Source of the DNA: Micavibrio sp. UBA7657
Lineage (GTDB): Bacteria; Pseudomonadota; Alphaproteobacteria; Micavibrionales; Micavibrionaceae
Assembly (NCBI GenBank): GCA_002483465.1
Contig: DLHX01000012.1
Location: 1 to 64,000, forward strand
DNA: 64,000 nt
Reading direction: 5' to 3'
Every line of letters starts with the position of its first letter. The first letter of the stretch is position 1. Under the pieces are notes generated by a model. That model ran no database searches. It was not told the origin of the DNA and worked only from the letters and a program-made list of their open reading frames with translations. Below are positions 50,307 to 60,005 of the stretch, piece by piece. The position numbers were made by a program, and so were the translations under genes.

Positions 50307-51692
50307 ATGACCAATTTCTCCTCCCTCTTCCTCGATAAAAAGCGCAAAACCGACATCGCCCTTCACGTTGTGACGGAGAAAAGCTTTCCCGGCTGGCTGA
50401 AGAAGCAATCCGCAGATGTGAAGGCCGGGATGAAGAATCTGGGCTTTACGGGCCGCGCGGGAGCGGTCGTCCTGATACCCGGCGGTGTTGTCGCGGGTGT
50501 TGGCACGCCCTTTTCGATTTATGCCCTTTCCCCGGCGGTCGATTATATCCGCAGGAATTTCGCAGCGGATTTCATCAAGGGCGCGAGCTTCAGCCTGCAT
50601 GGCGTCGATGCGAAAGATTTAGAGAATGCGTTTACCAGTTGGGCGCTCGCGGGATATGAGTTCACACCTTACAAAAAACCTTCGGGCAAGACGCCCGCGC
50701 TGGTGTGGAACAAGAAAGCTGACAAGAAACGCGTGCGGACACTTATCGAATCCATCTTCATGGTACGCGATCTTGTTACTACGCCGTCAAACGACATGGG
50801 CCCGGGCGAGATCGAAGTGGCGGCGAGGAAACTGGCGGGCGCGCACAAGGCTAAAATTTCGGTTATCAAAGACAAGGATTTACTGACGAAAAACTTCCCG
50901 CTTATTTACGCGGTGGGTGATGGATCGCCGCGCAGGCCGCGCCTGATCGATATCAACTGGGGAAACCCGAACAGCCCGAAAGTCACCATCGTCGGCAAGG
51001 GCGTTGCGTTCGACACGGGCGGGCTAAATCTTAAGCCGACCGGCAATATGGCTCTGATGAAGAAAGATATGGGTGGCGCGGCACATGCGCTTGCACTTGC
51101 GCACCTCATCATGAGCGCGAAGCTGAAAGTACGGCTGCGGATTTTGATCCCGGCGGTTGAAAATTCGGTCGATGGTCATTCCTTCCGCCCCGGCGATGTT
51201 TTCAAAAGCCGCAAGGGTTTGACGGTGGAGAATACGAACACCGATGCCGAGGGGCGTTTGATTTTGGCCGATACGCTGACTTACGCGTGCGAGAGTAAGC
51301 CCGGCCTTCTGATCGATTTTGCGACGCTGACCGGTTCGGCACGCGCGGCGCTCGGGCCGGACATCCCTGCTTTTTTCTCGAACAATGAGAAACTGGCCGA
51401 GCAGCTCAAGAAAATTTCGTTTACATCCGAAGACCCGCTCTGGCCGATGCCGCTCTGGCAGCCATACAACATTCACAATAACAGCGCGGTGGCCGACATG
51501 CAGAATAGCTCGGGCGTACCGGGGGACCTGATGTACAGCGCGCTGTTCCTCGAGCGTTTCCTGACCGGCAAGCCGGACTGGGTTCATATCGACACCTATG
51601 CGTGGGAGCATATCGGCAAGCCGGGCCGTCCGCGCGGCGGGGCCGATTGCGGATTACGCGCTGTGTTCGCCCTGCTCGAAGAAAAATACTAA
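50307..51692 (+). CDS. M17-family leucyl aminopeptidase
   Basis: Cytosolic aminopeptidase using two metal ions. The 461-residue protein has the catalytic core: GKGVAFDTGGLNLKP, KKDMGGAAHALAL, NTDAEGRLILADTL and DFATLTGSARAALG. The N-terminal domain is short, as in many proteobacterial PepA-like enzymes. The start at 50307 follows AGGAAAC. Its end overlaps the convergent Mur ligase stop by 4 bases. Confidence 0.93.
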   Translation: MTNFSSLFLDKKRKTDIALHVVTEKSFPGWLKKQSADVKAGMKNLGFTGRAGAVVLIPGGVVAGVGTPFSIYALSPAVDYIRRNFAADFIKGASFSLHGVDAKDLENAFTSWALAGYEFTPYKKPSGKTPALVWNKKADKKRVRTLIESIFMVRDLVTTPSNDMGPGEIEVAARKLAGAHKAKISVIKDKDLLTKNFPLIYAVGDGSPRRPRLIDINWGNPNSPKVTIVGKGVAFDTGGLNLKPTGNMALMKKDMGGAAHALALAHLIMSAKLKVRLRILIPAVENSVDGHSFRPGDVFKSRKGLTVENTNTDAEGRLILADTLTYACESKPGLLIDFATLTGSARAALGPDIPAFFSNNEKLAEQLKKISFTSEDPLWPMPLWQPYNIHNNSAVADMQNSSGVPGDLMYSALFLERFLTGKPDWVHIDTYAWEHIGKPGRPRGGADCGLRAVFALLEEKY

Positions 51693-53020
51693 ATTCCATT
51701 CAGAATTTCTTTCGCAAAATCGCTCAAGGTGTCGTCGCGCGCGCCCATAATGATGACGCGGTCGCCGCTTTTGACTTTTGAGAGAATGACGGACGCGATA
51801 TCGGCGCGCTTTTCGAACCAGCCGGCCTGCGGGCCGACCCATTCCACGACATGTTTTGCTGTGACGGAGCGGTCAGCCGTGCCACCGGCATAATAGGCCT
51901 CGGGCATAAGAAGAATATCTTCGGTCCCGAGATTTTCTTTGAACGCGGCGGCGATTTCACGGCCCATGAGTTTAAGCGGGCCAAAACCGTGCGGCTGGAA
52001 CATGACGATCAGGCGGCCCGGGAATTGTTTCAGGGTTTTGAGAGTCGCGGCAATTTTATCGGGATTATGGGCGAAATCATCGATTATAGTGATTCCATTC
52101 TTCGTGCCGACGATTTCAAAGCGGCGTTTTATCCCTTCGAATTTTTCGAGAGCGGTAATGGCCTTTTTTAGATCAAGACCGAGAGCCTTGGCCACGCCCA
52201 GTGCGGCCAGCGCGTTCATGACATTATGTTCGCCTGGGGTTTTCAGTTTTACGGGATGGCCTTCATAGTCGAATGAGACGCCGTCCGGCGCATAGTTCAC
52301 ATTTTTTGCATCGCTGAATTTAAAGCCGATTGTCTTTTTGGTTTTAATTTTAACGACACGCTCGTCATCCATATTGAGAACGGCGATTCCCGCCTTCCCG
52401 GCCAGCTCGCCGAACAGCCTGTCCAGTTCATCGAAACTTTTGTGATCGAGCGTGATATTCGTGATGACGGCAACGGATGGATTGAACAGCGCGACAGTGC
52501 CGTCGCTTTCGTCGGTTTCGGTGACGAACACGCCCCCCTGTCCGACGCGCATATTGCCGGGATCGGGAAAATTCTTGATGACTGCGCCGTTCATAACCGT
52601 GGGATCGAGCCCGTAGCCTTCGAGAATCGTCGCAATCATTCCTGTGACAGAAGATTTACCACTGGTGCCCGCGACGGCGATTTTGGTTTCATGCGCGTTG
52701 AAAAGCTCCGCCAGCAGTTCGGCGCGTTTCAGGATCGGCATATTTTTGGCTTTGGCGACGGCGACATCGGGAATGGAATCTTCAATCGCGCTGGAGACAA
52801 TCAACGCGTTGCCGGTGACGTTTTTGCCGTCCTGCGGCACGAGTTCGATGCCGAGTTTTTTCAGACGCGCGAATTTGTCTTTTGAATCGCCCTTATCATA
52901 GGCGCGGTCCGAGCCGATGATGCGCGCGCCCTGCTGTGCGAGGATCGCCGCAAGCGGCATCATGCCGCTGCCGCCGATGCCGCAGAAAAAATAAGTTTTC
53001 TGTTGCTGTTTACTGGCCAT
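51689..53020 (-). CDS. MurC/Mpl-like Mur ligase
   Basis: ATP-dependent ligase that joins an amino acid or peptide to UDP-MurNAc (MurC) or recycles murein tripeptide (Mpl). The 443-residue protein has GIGGSGMMPLAAILAQQG at the N terminus, AVAGTSGKSSVTGMI (P-loop), NITLDHKSFDEL and a DDFAHNPDKIAATLKTL middle (where most family members have DDYAHHP or DDFAHHP), with a normal C-terminal domain. The genuine dcw-cluster MurC is not in the window, so Mpl or a second MurC-like ligase is likely. A GTG at 53023 is less likely as start than the ATG at 53020. Confidence 0.85.
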   Translation of the reverse strand: MASKQQQKTYFFCGIGGSGMMPLAAILAQQGARIIGSDRAYDKGDSKDKFARLKKLGIELVPQDGKNVTGNALIVSSAIEDSIPDVAVAKAKNMPILKRAELLAELFNAHETKIAVAGTSGKSSVTGMIATILEGYGLDPTVMNGAVIKNFPDPGNMRVGQGGVFVTETDESDGTVALFNPSVAVITNITLDHKSFDELDRLFGELAGKAGIAVLNMDDERVVKIKTKKTIGFKFSDAKNVNYAPDGVSFDYEGHPVKLKTPGEHNVMNALAALGVAKALGLDLKKAITALEKFEGIKRRFEIVGTKNGITIIDDFAHNPDKIAATLKTLKQFPGRLIVMFQPHGFGPLKLMGREIAAAFKENLGTEDILLMPEAYYAGGTADRSVTAKHVVEWVGPQAGWFEKRADIASVILSKVKSGDRVIIMGARDDTLSDFAKEILNGI

Positions 53021-53035
53021 CACAGACTTTGAAAA

Positions 53036-53851
53036 TTACTTGTCGGGAGAAAGCGGAATCGGTGGACCAGCCTGTACACCGGCGGGCGCAGGTTTGGTAC
53101 TGAGCGGATACGGCGCGATGGGTCCGACGGCATTTGGATCCGTTGCCGAAGCGGCGGGCGCAGGAGCCGGTGCCGGTGCGGGCGCTGCTTTCGGCGGCGT
53201 CAAAGGTTTGGACGGAGTCGTCAGCCCGTCGATTACGCTGCCGATGCTGTCGGCCTTATCAACGGGTTTGCCGGGGCCGGTATGCGGGGTTATTTCGCTA
53301 TCGGTATAGGACACTTCAGGCGCAGGCTTGCCGCCGCGGCGCACGATCTGCGTCTTGGTGGCGCCGCGATCAGAGTTCAGGCGCGGCAGACCGGAAGTAA
53401 ATTCCTCGAGGTCGTAATCTTCGGGCTGACGGATGTCGGGATTGTTCTGGGCGGGCAACGCTTCGGGCATCGGCTGGGCGCTGCTGAAATCGACGGTCAC
53501 GACATCCGGGTAGGTGAACATGGAATTCGAGGCGATGTCCCATGCCGCACCGGGGACGACACCGTTCACGACATTCAGAGGCGCGTGATCGGACAGAACG
53601 GGTTCGATTATAACCTTGCGGCGGCGGTTCTGCGGCGCGAGGCAGTCGACGACGAGATCCTGCCGCGACTTGGTGATGTTCATGGTCTGCGGCGGGAAGA
53701 ATTTATAGCGCAGGCCATCGACATACATATAGCAGACAACGTCCTCGGCCCCCGGCGTGACGACGGTGATGTCCTGGATTTGTTTATCCAGCGTGTAGGC
53801 GCAGGATGAAAGACAGGCAACTGTGCCGAGAAGCAGAAATCTTTTGAACAT
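53036..53851 (-). CDS. Outer-membrane-type lipoprotein with Pro/Ala tail
   Basis: A 271-residue protein with a lipobox (LSSCAYTL) after a short hydrophobic signal. The middle (VVDCLAPQNRRRKVIIEPVLSD) is the most ordered part; residues from about 215 are a Pro/Ala repeat (APAPAPAPAP) followed by a Gly/Pro end. No family recognised. It is next to the Mur ligase on the same strand, 15 bases upstream, so a link to the envelope is possible. Confidence 0.75.
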   Translation of the reverse strand: MFKRFLLLGTVACLSSCAYTLDKQIQDITVVTPGAEDVVCYMYVDGLRYKFFPPQTMNITKSRQDLVVDCLAPQNRRRKVIIEPVLSDHAPLNVVNGVVPGAAWDIASNSMFTYPDVVTVDFSSAQPMPEALPAQNNPDIRQPEDYDLEEFTSGLPRLNSDRGATKTQIVRRGGKPAPEVSYTDSEITPHTGPGKPVDKADSIGSVIDGLTTPSKPLTPPKAAPAPAPAPAPAASATDPNAVGPIAPYPLSTKPAPAGVQAGPPIPLSPDK

Positions 53852-53995
53852 GAATAAGGGCCTGGACTGGCGGGGAATCGCAGAAACAACAGCCTTTAAT
53901 GTACCTAAATTTCAATGGCTAAGCAATTCGGGGCATAAAAGCTTGCAAAAATATTATGTATTACGTTAAATGCGCACTTCTGATGAGGAAATCAA

Positions 53996-54559
53996 TTGAG
54001 TCTGAGTAACACCATCAAAGCGCACTCCGAGAATATCGCAGGGGCTGTGAGCCTGCTGAGCAGCTCGTCCCTCGTCTTTACTGGCGATGCCCAGAATATG
54101 GGAGCAGCTGCCATTTTTACAGCAGCGGAATTAACGCTCGCGCGTTTCGGTCACAAGGTGGAAGGTTACGCAGCCGGCGCCATCTTGTTCGCAGCGGGCG
54201 ATCTGACGCTCGCTTTCTCAAACAGTGTTCAAAGCGGTTCGGCCCTGCAGATGACTTTGCTGGCCATGACGGCAGCATGGGGCGTGGGGGCCTTACGTTA
54301 TCCTTTCGAACGCACCGCCAAAGCAATGGATTCTCCGGGATTACAAAAAATTGCGGATACCCTGCCCGCTATATGCGGAACGGCAAATCTTGCTTTACGG
54401 GTGCCGGGGATTTTTTCAGCGATTGATTCAAAAAAATATATTATCGCGGGCGCGATCACAGGCTGGGCTGTTGCTGATGTTCTTGCCGGGCGTCTGCAGG
54501 AAAAAACCGGGGCAGCCTATCACTGGGTAAAAAATAAACTCTCCCCGAGCGGACCTTAA
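53996..54559 (+). CDS. Hypothetical membrane protein, TTG start
   Basis: A 187-residue Ala/Gly-rich protein with about four weak hydrophobic segments (for example TLLAMTAAWGVGALRYPF and IIAGAITGWAVADVLAG). The start is a TTG with GAGGAAA 6-7 bases upstream; no ATG lies near the N terminus in the frame. It overlaps the convergent clpB stop by 4 bases. No family recognised. Confidence 0.65.
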   Translation: MSLSNTIKAHSENIAGAVSLLSSSSLVFTGDAQNMGAAAIFTAAELTLARFGHKVEGYAAGAILFAAGDLTLAFSNSVQSGSALQMTLLAMTAAWGVGALRYPFERTAKAMDSPGLQKIADTLPAICGTANLALRVPGIFSAIDSKKYIIAGAITGWAVADVLAGRLQEKTGAAYHWVKNKLSPSGP

Positions 54560-57177
54560 GCGACCGACTTCAGCCCTTTGCGCTGCGAATCTTCAGTATT
54601 GCCGCTGATTTTGAAGTCGAGTTCGTCACCTTTGACGCTGACATTGATTCTCGAACCGGGCGATGCTTCGCCGTTCAGAATCATCCCGGCGAGTCGGTTC
54701 TGGAGGTGAGTCTGGATGACGCGCTTGAGCGGCCTTGCGCCGTAGGCAGGGTCATAGCCTTTGTCGCCCAGCCATGTTTTCGCCTTGTCGTCGATCTGCA
54801 GGCTGATGCCGCGCGAGGCGAGAAGATCGTGGAGGTAATCGAGCTGGATGGAGACGATTCCCGTCATCTGGGCGCGGCCAAGGCGTTTGAACAATAAAAT
54901 TTCATCGAGGCGGTTCAGGAATTCAGGGCGGAAGGCCTTGCGCACGATGTCCATGACTTCCTCACGCACATCGCCGGTGCTTAAATTTTCCGGGAGGTTC
55001 ACGAGAAGCTCGGCACCGAGATTCGAGGTCATGATGAGAATCGTGTTCGAGAAATCGACGGTGCGGCCTTGACCGTCGGTGAGTCTTCCATCATCGAGAA
55101 CCTGAAGCAAAATGTTGAATACATCCGGATGCGCCTTCTCGATTTCGTCAAACAGGATGACCTGGTACGGACGGCGGCGGACGGCTTCGGTGAGCGAGCC
55201 ACCCTCCTCATAGCCGACATAGCCCGGCGGCGCGCCGATCATGCGCGAGACGGAATGTTTTTCCATGTACTCGGACATGTCGAGACGCACCATCGCTGAA
55301 TCGTCATCGAACAGGAAGGCGGCGAGCGCTTTAGTAAGTTCCGTTTTGCCAACACCCGTGGGGCCAAGGAACAGGAACGAGCCCATGGGGCGGCGCGGGT
55401 CCTGCAGCCCTGCCCGCGCGCGGCGGATGGCATCGGAGACAGCCTTAACGGCATCGTCCTGGCCGACGACGCGTTGAATCAATTTGTCTTCCATATGGAT
55501 GAGTTTTTCGCGCTCGCCTTCCAGCATCTTGTCGACCGGGATGCCGGTCCAGCGTGAGACGATGGAAGCGATGTCGTCCTCGGTGACTTCCTCGTTGATC
55601 AGGCTGGAGCTTTTGGCGGCGGGAATCTTGGCGAGTTTTTTCTCAAGCTCGGGGATCATGCCGTATTTGATTTCGGAGGCGCGCTCCCAGTTGCCCTCGC
55701 GCTCGGCGCGCTCTAACTCGATGCGGGCCTTGTCCAGGGCTTCTGTAAACTTCTGGCCGGCGCCCATTTTGTCCTTCTCTGCCTTCCACTGGCCGGTGAG
55801 GTCGGCGGATTTGGCTTCGAGCGTTTTGAGCTCCTCTTCCAGTTTCTTGAGGCGCTCTTTCGAAGCTTTGTCAGATTCCTTTTTCAACGCCTCGCGCTCG
55901 ATCTTGAGCTGGATGATGCGGCGGTCTAACTCGTCGATTTCTTCGGGTTTAGAGTCGGCCTGCATGCGGATGCGGCTGGCAGCTTCGTCGACGAGGTCAA
56001 TGGCCTTGTCGGGCAGGAAGCGGTCGGTAATGTATCTTTGCGACAATGTAGCGGCTGCAACGATGGCGTTATCCGTAATGCGCACGCCGTGATGGACTTC
56101 GTATTTTTCCTTGAGGCCACGGAGGATGGAGATCGTGTCCTCGACCGTCGGCTCGGAAACAAAGACCGGCTGGAAGCGGCGAGCGAGCGCGGCGTCTTTC
56201 TCGATGTGTTTTCTATATTCATTAAGCGTCGTCGCGCCGACCATATGGAGTTCGCCCCGGGCTAACGCGGGCTTGAGCATGTTCCCGGCATCCATGGAGC
56301 CTTCGGCCTTGCCTGCGCCGACCAGCGTGTGAAGCTCATCGAGAAAAAGTATTATTTCCCCGCTATTTGCCTTGATTTCATCAAGTACTGATTTAAGACG
56401 TTCCTCGAACTCGCCCCTGAACTTGGACCCGGCGAGCAATGCGCCGAGATCGAGGGCCATGAGCCGCTTGCCTTTGAGGCTTTCAGGTACATCGCCATTT
56501 ACAATACGCTGCGCAAGCCCTTCAATGATCGCGGTTTTCCCGACGCCGGGCTCGCCGATTAAAACGGGGTTGTTCTTGGTGCGGCGGGAGAGCACCTGAA
56601 CCGCGCGGCGGATTTCCTCGTCGCGGCCAATGATGGGATCTAACTTACCGTCTCTGGCGGCCTGGGTGATGTCCTGGGCATATTTTTGCAAGGCCTCGAA
56701 ATTGTCCTCCGACCCGGCTGTATCAGCCGTACGCCCCTTGCGGACCTCGTTGATCGATTTGTTTAGGGCGCTGTCATTCAGGCCGGCTTCTTCCAGATAA
56801 CCGCCGATATCGTTCTTTTTGGCCATCAGCATGGATTGGAGCACGCGCTCGGCGGTGACATACTTATCGCCTGATTTTTCAGCCATCATCAATGCGTTAT
56901 CAAGTATTCTTGCGAGATCGGTTGAGAAGCGCAGCATGCCCGCCCCGGGGCCGTCCACGACGGGTATTTTGGTCAAAGCGACCTCAATATCGCGCTTTAA
57001 GCGCCCGGAATCGCCTCCGGCGACCTGAATCAGGCGCTGAATGGCCCCATCTTCGTCCTCCAGCATGACTTTGAGCATGTGTTCGGGCTCCAGCGACTGG
57101 TGGCGCGAACGCATAGCCAGAGTCTGGGCCTTTTGCAGGAAGCCTTTGGTCTTTTCGGTGAAGCGTTCAAAATCCAT
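54556..57177 (-). CDS. clpB: Disaggregase chaperone ClpB
   Basis: Hsp100 AAA+ chaperone that, with DnaK, resolubilises aggregates. The 873-residue protein has the N domain (1 to about 150), AAA1 with Walker A GEPGVGKTAIIEGL (near 205) and GGMAT-like FLDELHTLVGAG, the long coiled-coil M domain (about 400-530), AAA2 with GPTGVGKTELTKAL (near 606) and the C-terminal domain. No sigma-32-like promoter was convincing upstream. DUF4167 lies behind it on the same strand in many alphaproteobacteria; here separated by 240 bases. Confidence 0.97.
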   Translation of the reverse strand: MDFERFTEKTKGFLQKAQTLAMRSRHQSLEPEHMLKVMLEDEDGAIQRLIQVAGGDSGRLKRDIEVALTKIPVVDGPGAGMLRFSTDLARILDNALMMAEKSGDKYVTAERVLQSMLMAKKNDIGGYLEEAGLNDSALNKSINEVRKGRTADTAGSEDNFEALQKYAQDITQAARDGKLDPIIGRDEEIRRAVQVLSRRTKNNPVLIGEPGVGKTAIIEGLAQRIVNGDVPESLKGKRLMALDLGALLAGSKFRGEFEERLKSVLDEIKANSGEIILFLDELHTLVGAGKAEGSMDAGNMLKPALARGELHMVGATTLNEYRKHIEKDAALARRFQPVFVSEPTVEDTISILRGLKEKYEVHHGVRITDNAIVAAATLSQRYITDRFLPDKAIDLVDEAASRIRMQADSKPEEIDELDRRIIQLKIEREALKKESDKASKERLKKLEEELKTLEAKSADLTGQWKAEKDKMGAGQKFTEALDKARIELERAEREGNWERASEIKYGMIPELEKKLAKIPAAKSSSLINEEVTEDDIASIVSRWTGIPVDKMLEGEREKLIHMEDKLIQRVVGQDDAVKAVSDAIRRARAGLQDPRRPMGSFLFLGPTGVGKTELTKALAAFLFDDDSAMVRLDMSEYMEKHSVSRMIGAPPGYVGYEEGGSLTEAVRRRPYQVILFDEIEKAHPDVFNILLQVLDDGRLTDGQGRTVDFSNTILIMTSNLGAELLVNLPENLSTGDVREEVMDIVRKAFRPEFLNRLDEILLFKRLGRAQMTGIVSIQLDYLHDLLASRGISLQIDDKAKTWLGDKGYDPAYGARPLKRVIQTHLQNRLAGMILNGEASPGSRINVSVKGDELDFKISGNTEDSQRKGLKSVA

Positions 57178-57352
57178 GGCAGTAAGTTTAATTTAAAAGG
57201 GCCGGAGGTCAATACAGGGCAGTAAATAACAATCTTAGCCCTATTTCGTTTCCATTCGGTTTATTTTCATATGGACAAAAAATAGAATATTATCACTCCG
57301 GAATGAGTTGATTTTTTAGATTAGAAAAATTCTACAAGCTATTGATTTTGTT

Positions 57353-57383
57353 TAATAAAAAATAAAGGCGGCCTGAGCCGCCT
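57353..57383 (-). terminator. Terminator after the DUF4167 gene
   Basis: AGGCGGC (57366-57372) pairs with GCCGCCT (57377-57383) around CTGA. On the minus strand it is followed by TTTATTTTTTATT, and it lies 33 bases after the stop at 57417. Confidence 0.88.
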
Positions 57384-57416
57384 CATTTTACACAGAAACC
57401 CCCGAGGGGATTGGCT

Positions 57417-57875
57417 TTAAGCGTTCGTCAGCTCGCCCGTACGTTCGGCAGCGATTTCAGCGGATTTTGCATTAGCATTGCCGCCCAAGATACTGGCTGG
57501 CAAGGCTAAATCGTCCCTATTGCTGTTGCCGTTGGGCTCCCCTGCCGTATTCTGGGCGGGGCGCTGGAATCCGCCGGTTTGCTGGCGTGTTTCCTCTTCA
57601 AAAGAGTTGATAATGCGTTGATAATGCTCAGCATGTTGAAGGTAGTTCTCGGCGACGATACGGTCTCCGGCGGAGGCCGCGTCTTTTGCCAGGGTAAGGT
57701 ATTTTTCGCAGACCTGGTGCGCCGTTCCACGGATACGTACATCCGGGCCGTTGCTGTCAAAGACCTGCATTCTGTGGTGTCCGCCGCCATTATTCCTGCG
57801 GCCGCCACCATTATTCGAGTTGTTATTGTTGTTGCCCCTATGACGGTGGCGTCTGCCTGTAGTCCCGTGTCTCAT
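57417..57875 (-). CDS. DUF4167-domain protein
   Basis: Small alphaproteobacterial RNA-binding-like protein of unknown function. The 152-residue protein starts MRHGTTGRRHRHRGNNNNNS and then has the conserved FDSNGPDVRIRGTAHQVCEKY and LAKDAASAGDRIVAENYLQHAEHYQRI. A poly-Asn/Gly and basic N terminus is usual. The ATG at 57875 fits the family; the frame is open 18 codons further. It lies behind prmC-prfA and before clpB, a conserved order in alphaproteobacteria. Confidence 0.9.
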   Translation of the reverse strand: MRHGTTGRRHRHRGNNNNNSNNGGGRRNNGGGHHRMQVFDSNGPDVRIRGTAHQVCEKYLTLAKDAASAGDRIVAENYLQHAEHYQRIINSFEEETRQQTGGFQRPAQNTAGEPNGNSNRDDLALPASILGGNANAKSAEIAAERTGELTNA

Positions 57876-57937
57876 AGCTTTATCCGTTGTTTGTGTTAAT
57901 CTTTTTCTATTTTTGGCATACACGTACACCTTACCTG

Positions 57938-57969
57938 ATTCACAAGGGCCTTACCAGCCCTAGGTGAAT
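57938..57969. other. Orphan hairpin between prmC and the DUF4167 gene
   Basis: ATTCAC (57938-57943) pairs with GTGAAT (57964-57969), and GGGC (57946-57949) with GCCC (57957-57960), with a small bulge and loop. There is no T-run. It lies in the 227-base gap before the DUF4167 start and may be a leader element. Confidence 0.3.
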
Positions 57970-58102
57970 TCTGGCACCCCCAAATACCATATGTTGGGTT
58001 TTCCAATTTCCGTCTGAACAACTTCAAGCAGTTCAATATGTCGGAACCAGTCCAACCTACCGACAGCGGTTTTTTAAACAAGGCAGGCCCGCAAGCTTTT
58101 TT

Positions 58103-58933
58103 TTAATTATCCCCATTGGAGATTTCCACAACCCTTGTAATTCCAGCATAATCCGGGCGTACGCCTTTGATGCGAATCCTATATTTTCCCGCGAGTCGCT
58201 CGATGTCGGCCTCCTGCCCGGCGCCGATCTCAAACAGGGCTTTTCCAGCCGGTTTCAGCAGGCGGGAAAGACTGGAAAAAATCTTTTCGTAGGCCTCGAT
58301 ACCGTCGAATCCCCCGCTAAGCGCCAGAATCGGATCGTGATTCCGCACCTCTTTTTGCAGGATTCCGATGTCGGATTCGGGGATATAGGGTGGATTCGAG
58401 ACGATCAGGTCGAACCGGCCTTCGATTCCCTGCCCCCAATCGGTCTGTGAAAACTCAAGGCGATCGGCAACTTTGTGCGTTTCGGCGTTGCGGCGGGCGA
58501 TGTCGAGCGCGCCGGGCGCGATATCGGTGGCGAGGCCGCGCGTGTCTTTCCATTCGGTCAGAAGGCAGATGGGAATGCAGCCCGTGCCAGTGCCGAGATC
58601 GAGAATCCGGCCCGGATGTTTCCCGTGAAACAATTCGAGCGCCCAGTCGACCAGGATCTCGGTTTCGGGGCGCGGATCCAACGTATCCGGACCCAGCGCG
58701 AATTCGAGGCCACGAAATTCTTTAACGCCTTCGATGCGGGAGAGAGGTTCGCCGTTCAGCCTACGTTGCAGGTCGGTTTCCAGGGCCGTTGAAGCGGACA
58801 GGATTTTACCCGGATTGCTGACAATCTCCGCCCAGTCGATATCGAAATGGCGTTTGATCAGGCGTCGAGCCTCAAGGGCCGAGCCAAGTTTCTTGGTAAG
58901 ACCGGCGTAAAATTCGCCAAGGAGGATGGGCAT
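58103..58933 (-). CDS. prmC: Peptide chain release factor N5-glutamine methyltransferase
   Basis: Methylates the glutamine of the GGQ motif of RF1 and RF2. The 276-residue protein has the N-terminal helical domain, ILDLGTGTGCIPICLL (SAM site), and the NPPY catalytic motif (VSNPPYIPESD). Its ATG overlaps the prfA stop by 1 base (TGATG), the usual pair. A DUF4167 gene follows. Confidence 0.96.
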   Translation of the reverse strand: MPILLGEFYAGLTKKLGSALEARRLIKRHFDIDWAEIVSNPGKILSASTALETDLQRRLNGEPLSRIEGVKEFRGLEFALGPDTLDPRPETEILVDWALELFHGKHPGRILDLGTGTGCIPICLLTEWKDTRGLATDIAPGALDIARRNAETHKVADRLEFSQTDWGQGIEGRFDLIVSNPPYIPESDIGILQKEVRNHDPILALSGGFDGIEAYEKIFSSLSRLLKPAGKALFEIGAGQEADIERLAGKYRIRIKGVRPDYAGITRVVEISNGDN

Positions 58934-59997
58934 CAGCTTTCCAGCGTCGCCAGGGCGGCAGCCTGGTCTTCGGTAATCAGGGCCTCAATGACCTCGTTCA
59001 GCGCCTTGCCGATCATGACGTCGTCGATGTTGTAGAGCGTCAGGTTAATGCGGTGGTCGGTGACGCGGCCCTGCGGGAAGTTGTAGGTGCGGATGCGTTC
59101 AGAGCGGTCGCCGGAGCCGACCTGCTCCTTGCGGTCCTTGGCCCGTTCCAGATCCAGTTTCTGGCGCTGTATGTCATAGATGCGGGTCTGGAGGATCTTC
59201 ATCGCCTTGGCGCGGTTTTTGTGCTGGGAACGTTCCTCCTGCATTTCCACGACGACGCCGGTCGGAATGTGGGTGATGCGGATGGCGGATTCGGTTTTGT
59301 TGACGTGCTGGCCGCCCGCACCTTGCGAGCGGTAGGTATCGATTTTCAAATCCGCCGGGTTGATGTGGACATCGACATCTTCGGCCTCGGGCAGGACGGC
59401 GACGGTGGCGGCGGATGTATGCACCCGCCCCTGCGCTTCTGTCTCAGGAACCCTTTGAACGCGGTGGACGCCGGATTCGTATTTGAGACGGGAAAATACG
59501 TTATGACCCGTCACCTGAGAAATAATCTTGCTGTATCCGCCCATATCTGTTTCCGAAAGTTCCAGGACCTCGAATTTCCAACCCATAGTCCCGGCATAAC
59601 CTTTGTACATCGTGAATAGATCACCTGCGAATAAAGATGCCTCGGCGCCGCCGGTGCCTGCGCGGATCTCCAAGATGGCGTTTTTGGCGTCGGCTTCGTC
59701 TTTCGGGATAAGGGAGAGTTTCAGTTTCTGCTCGAGCTCGGGGATTAATTTATTAATCTCCTTCATCTCGCCGGAGGCGATGTCACGCATTTCCGGATCA
59801 TCTAACATTTCATTGAGGTCTTCTTTTTCCTTCAGAGCTTTTTCGTATTCATTGGCGGCCTCAACGACCGGGCCGAGCGACGAATATTCCTGCGAGTATT
59901 TTACGAATTTGTCGCCGCCGAGGTTTGGCGTAGACATCAGCGATGCCAGCTCTTCATGACGGGCCCTGATAGCCCCCAGTTTTTCCTTGAGAGACAT
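58933..59997 (-). CDS. prfA: Peptide chain release factor 1
   Basis: Recognises UAG/UAA at the ribosome and triggers release. The 354-residue protein has the GGQ motif (QGAGGQHVNKTESAIRI) and RVPETEAQGRVHTSAATVAVLP; the PxT recognition motif appears as the conserved VHRVQRVPETEAQGR region. It starts 8 bases after the rodZ-like stop and overlaps prmC by 1 base. Confidence 0.97.
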   Translation of the reverse strand: MSLKEKLGAIRARHEELASLMSTPNLGGDKFVKYSQEYSSLGPVVEAANEYEKALKEKEDLNEMLDDPEMRDIASGEMKEINKLIPELEQKLKLSLIPKDEADAKNAILEIRAGTGGAEASLFAGDLFTMYKGYAGTMGWKFEVLELSETDMGGYSKIISQVTGHNVFSRLKYESGVHRVQRVPETEAQGRVHTSAATVAVLPEAEDVDVHINPADLKIDTYRSQGAGGQHVNKTESAIRITHIPTGVVVEMQEERSQHKNRAKAMKILQTRIYDIQRQKLDLERAKDRKEQVGSGDRSERIRTYNFPQGRVTDHRINLTLYNIDDVMIGKALNEVIEALITEDQAAALATLES

Positions 59998-60005
59998 GAG
60001 CGTCT

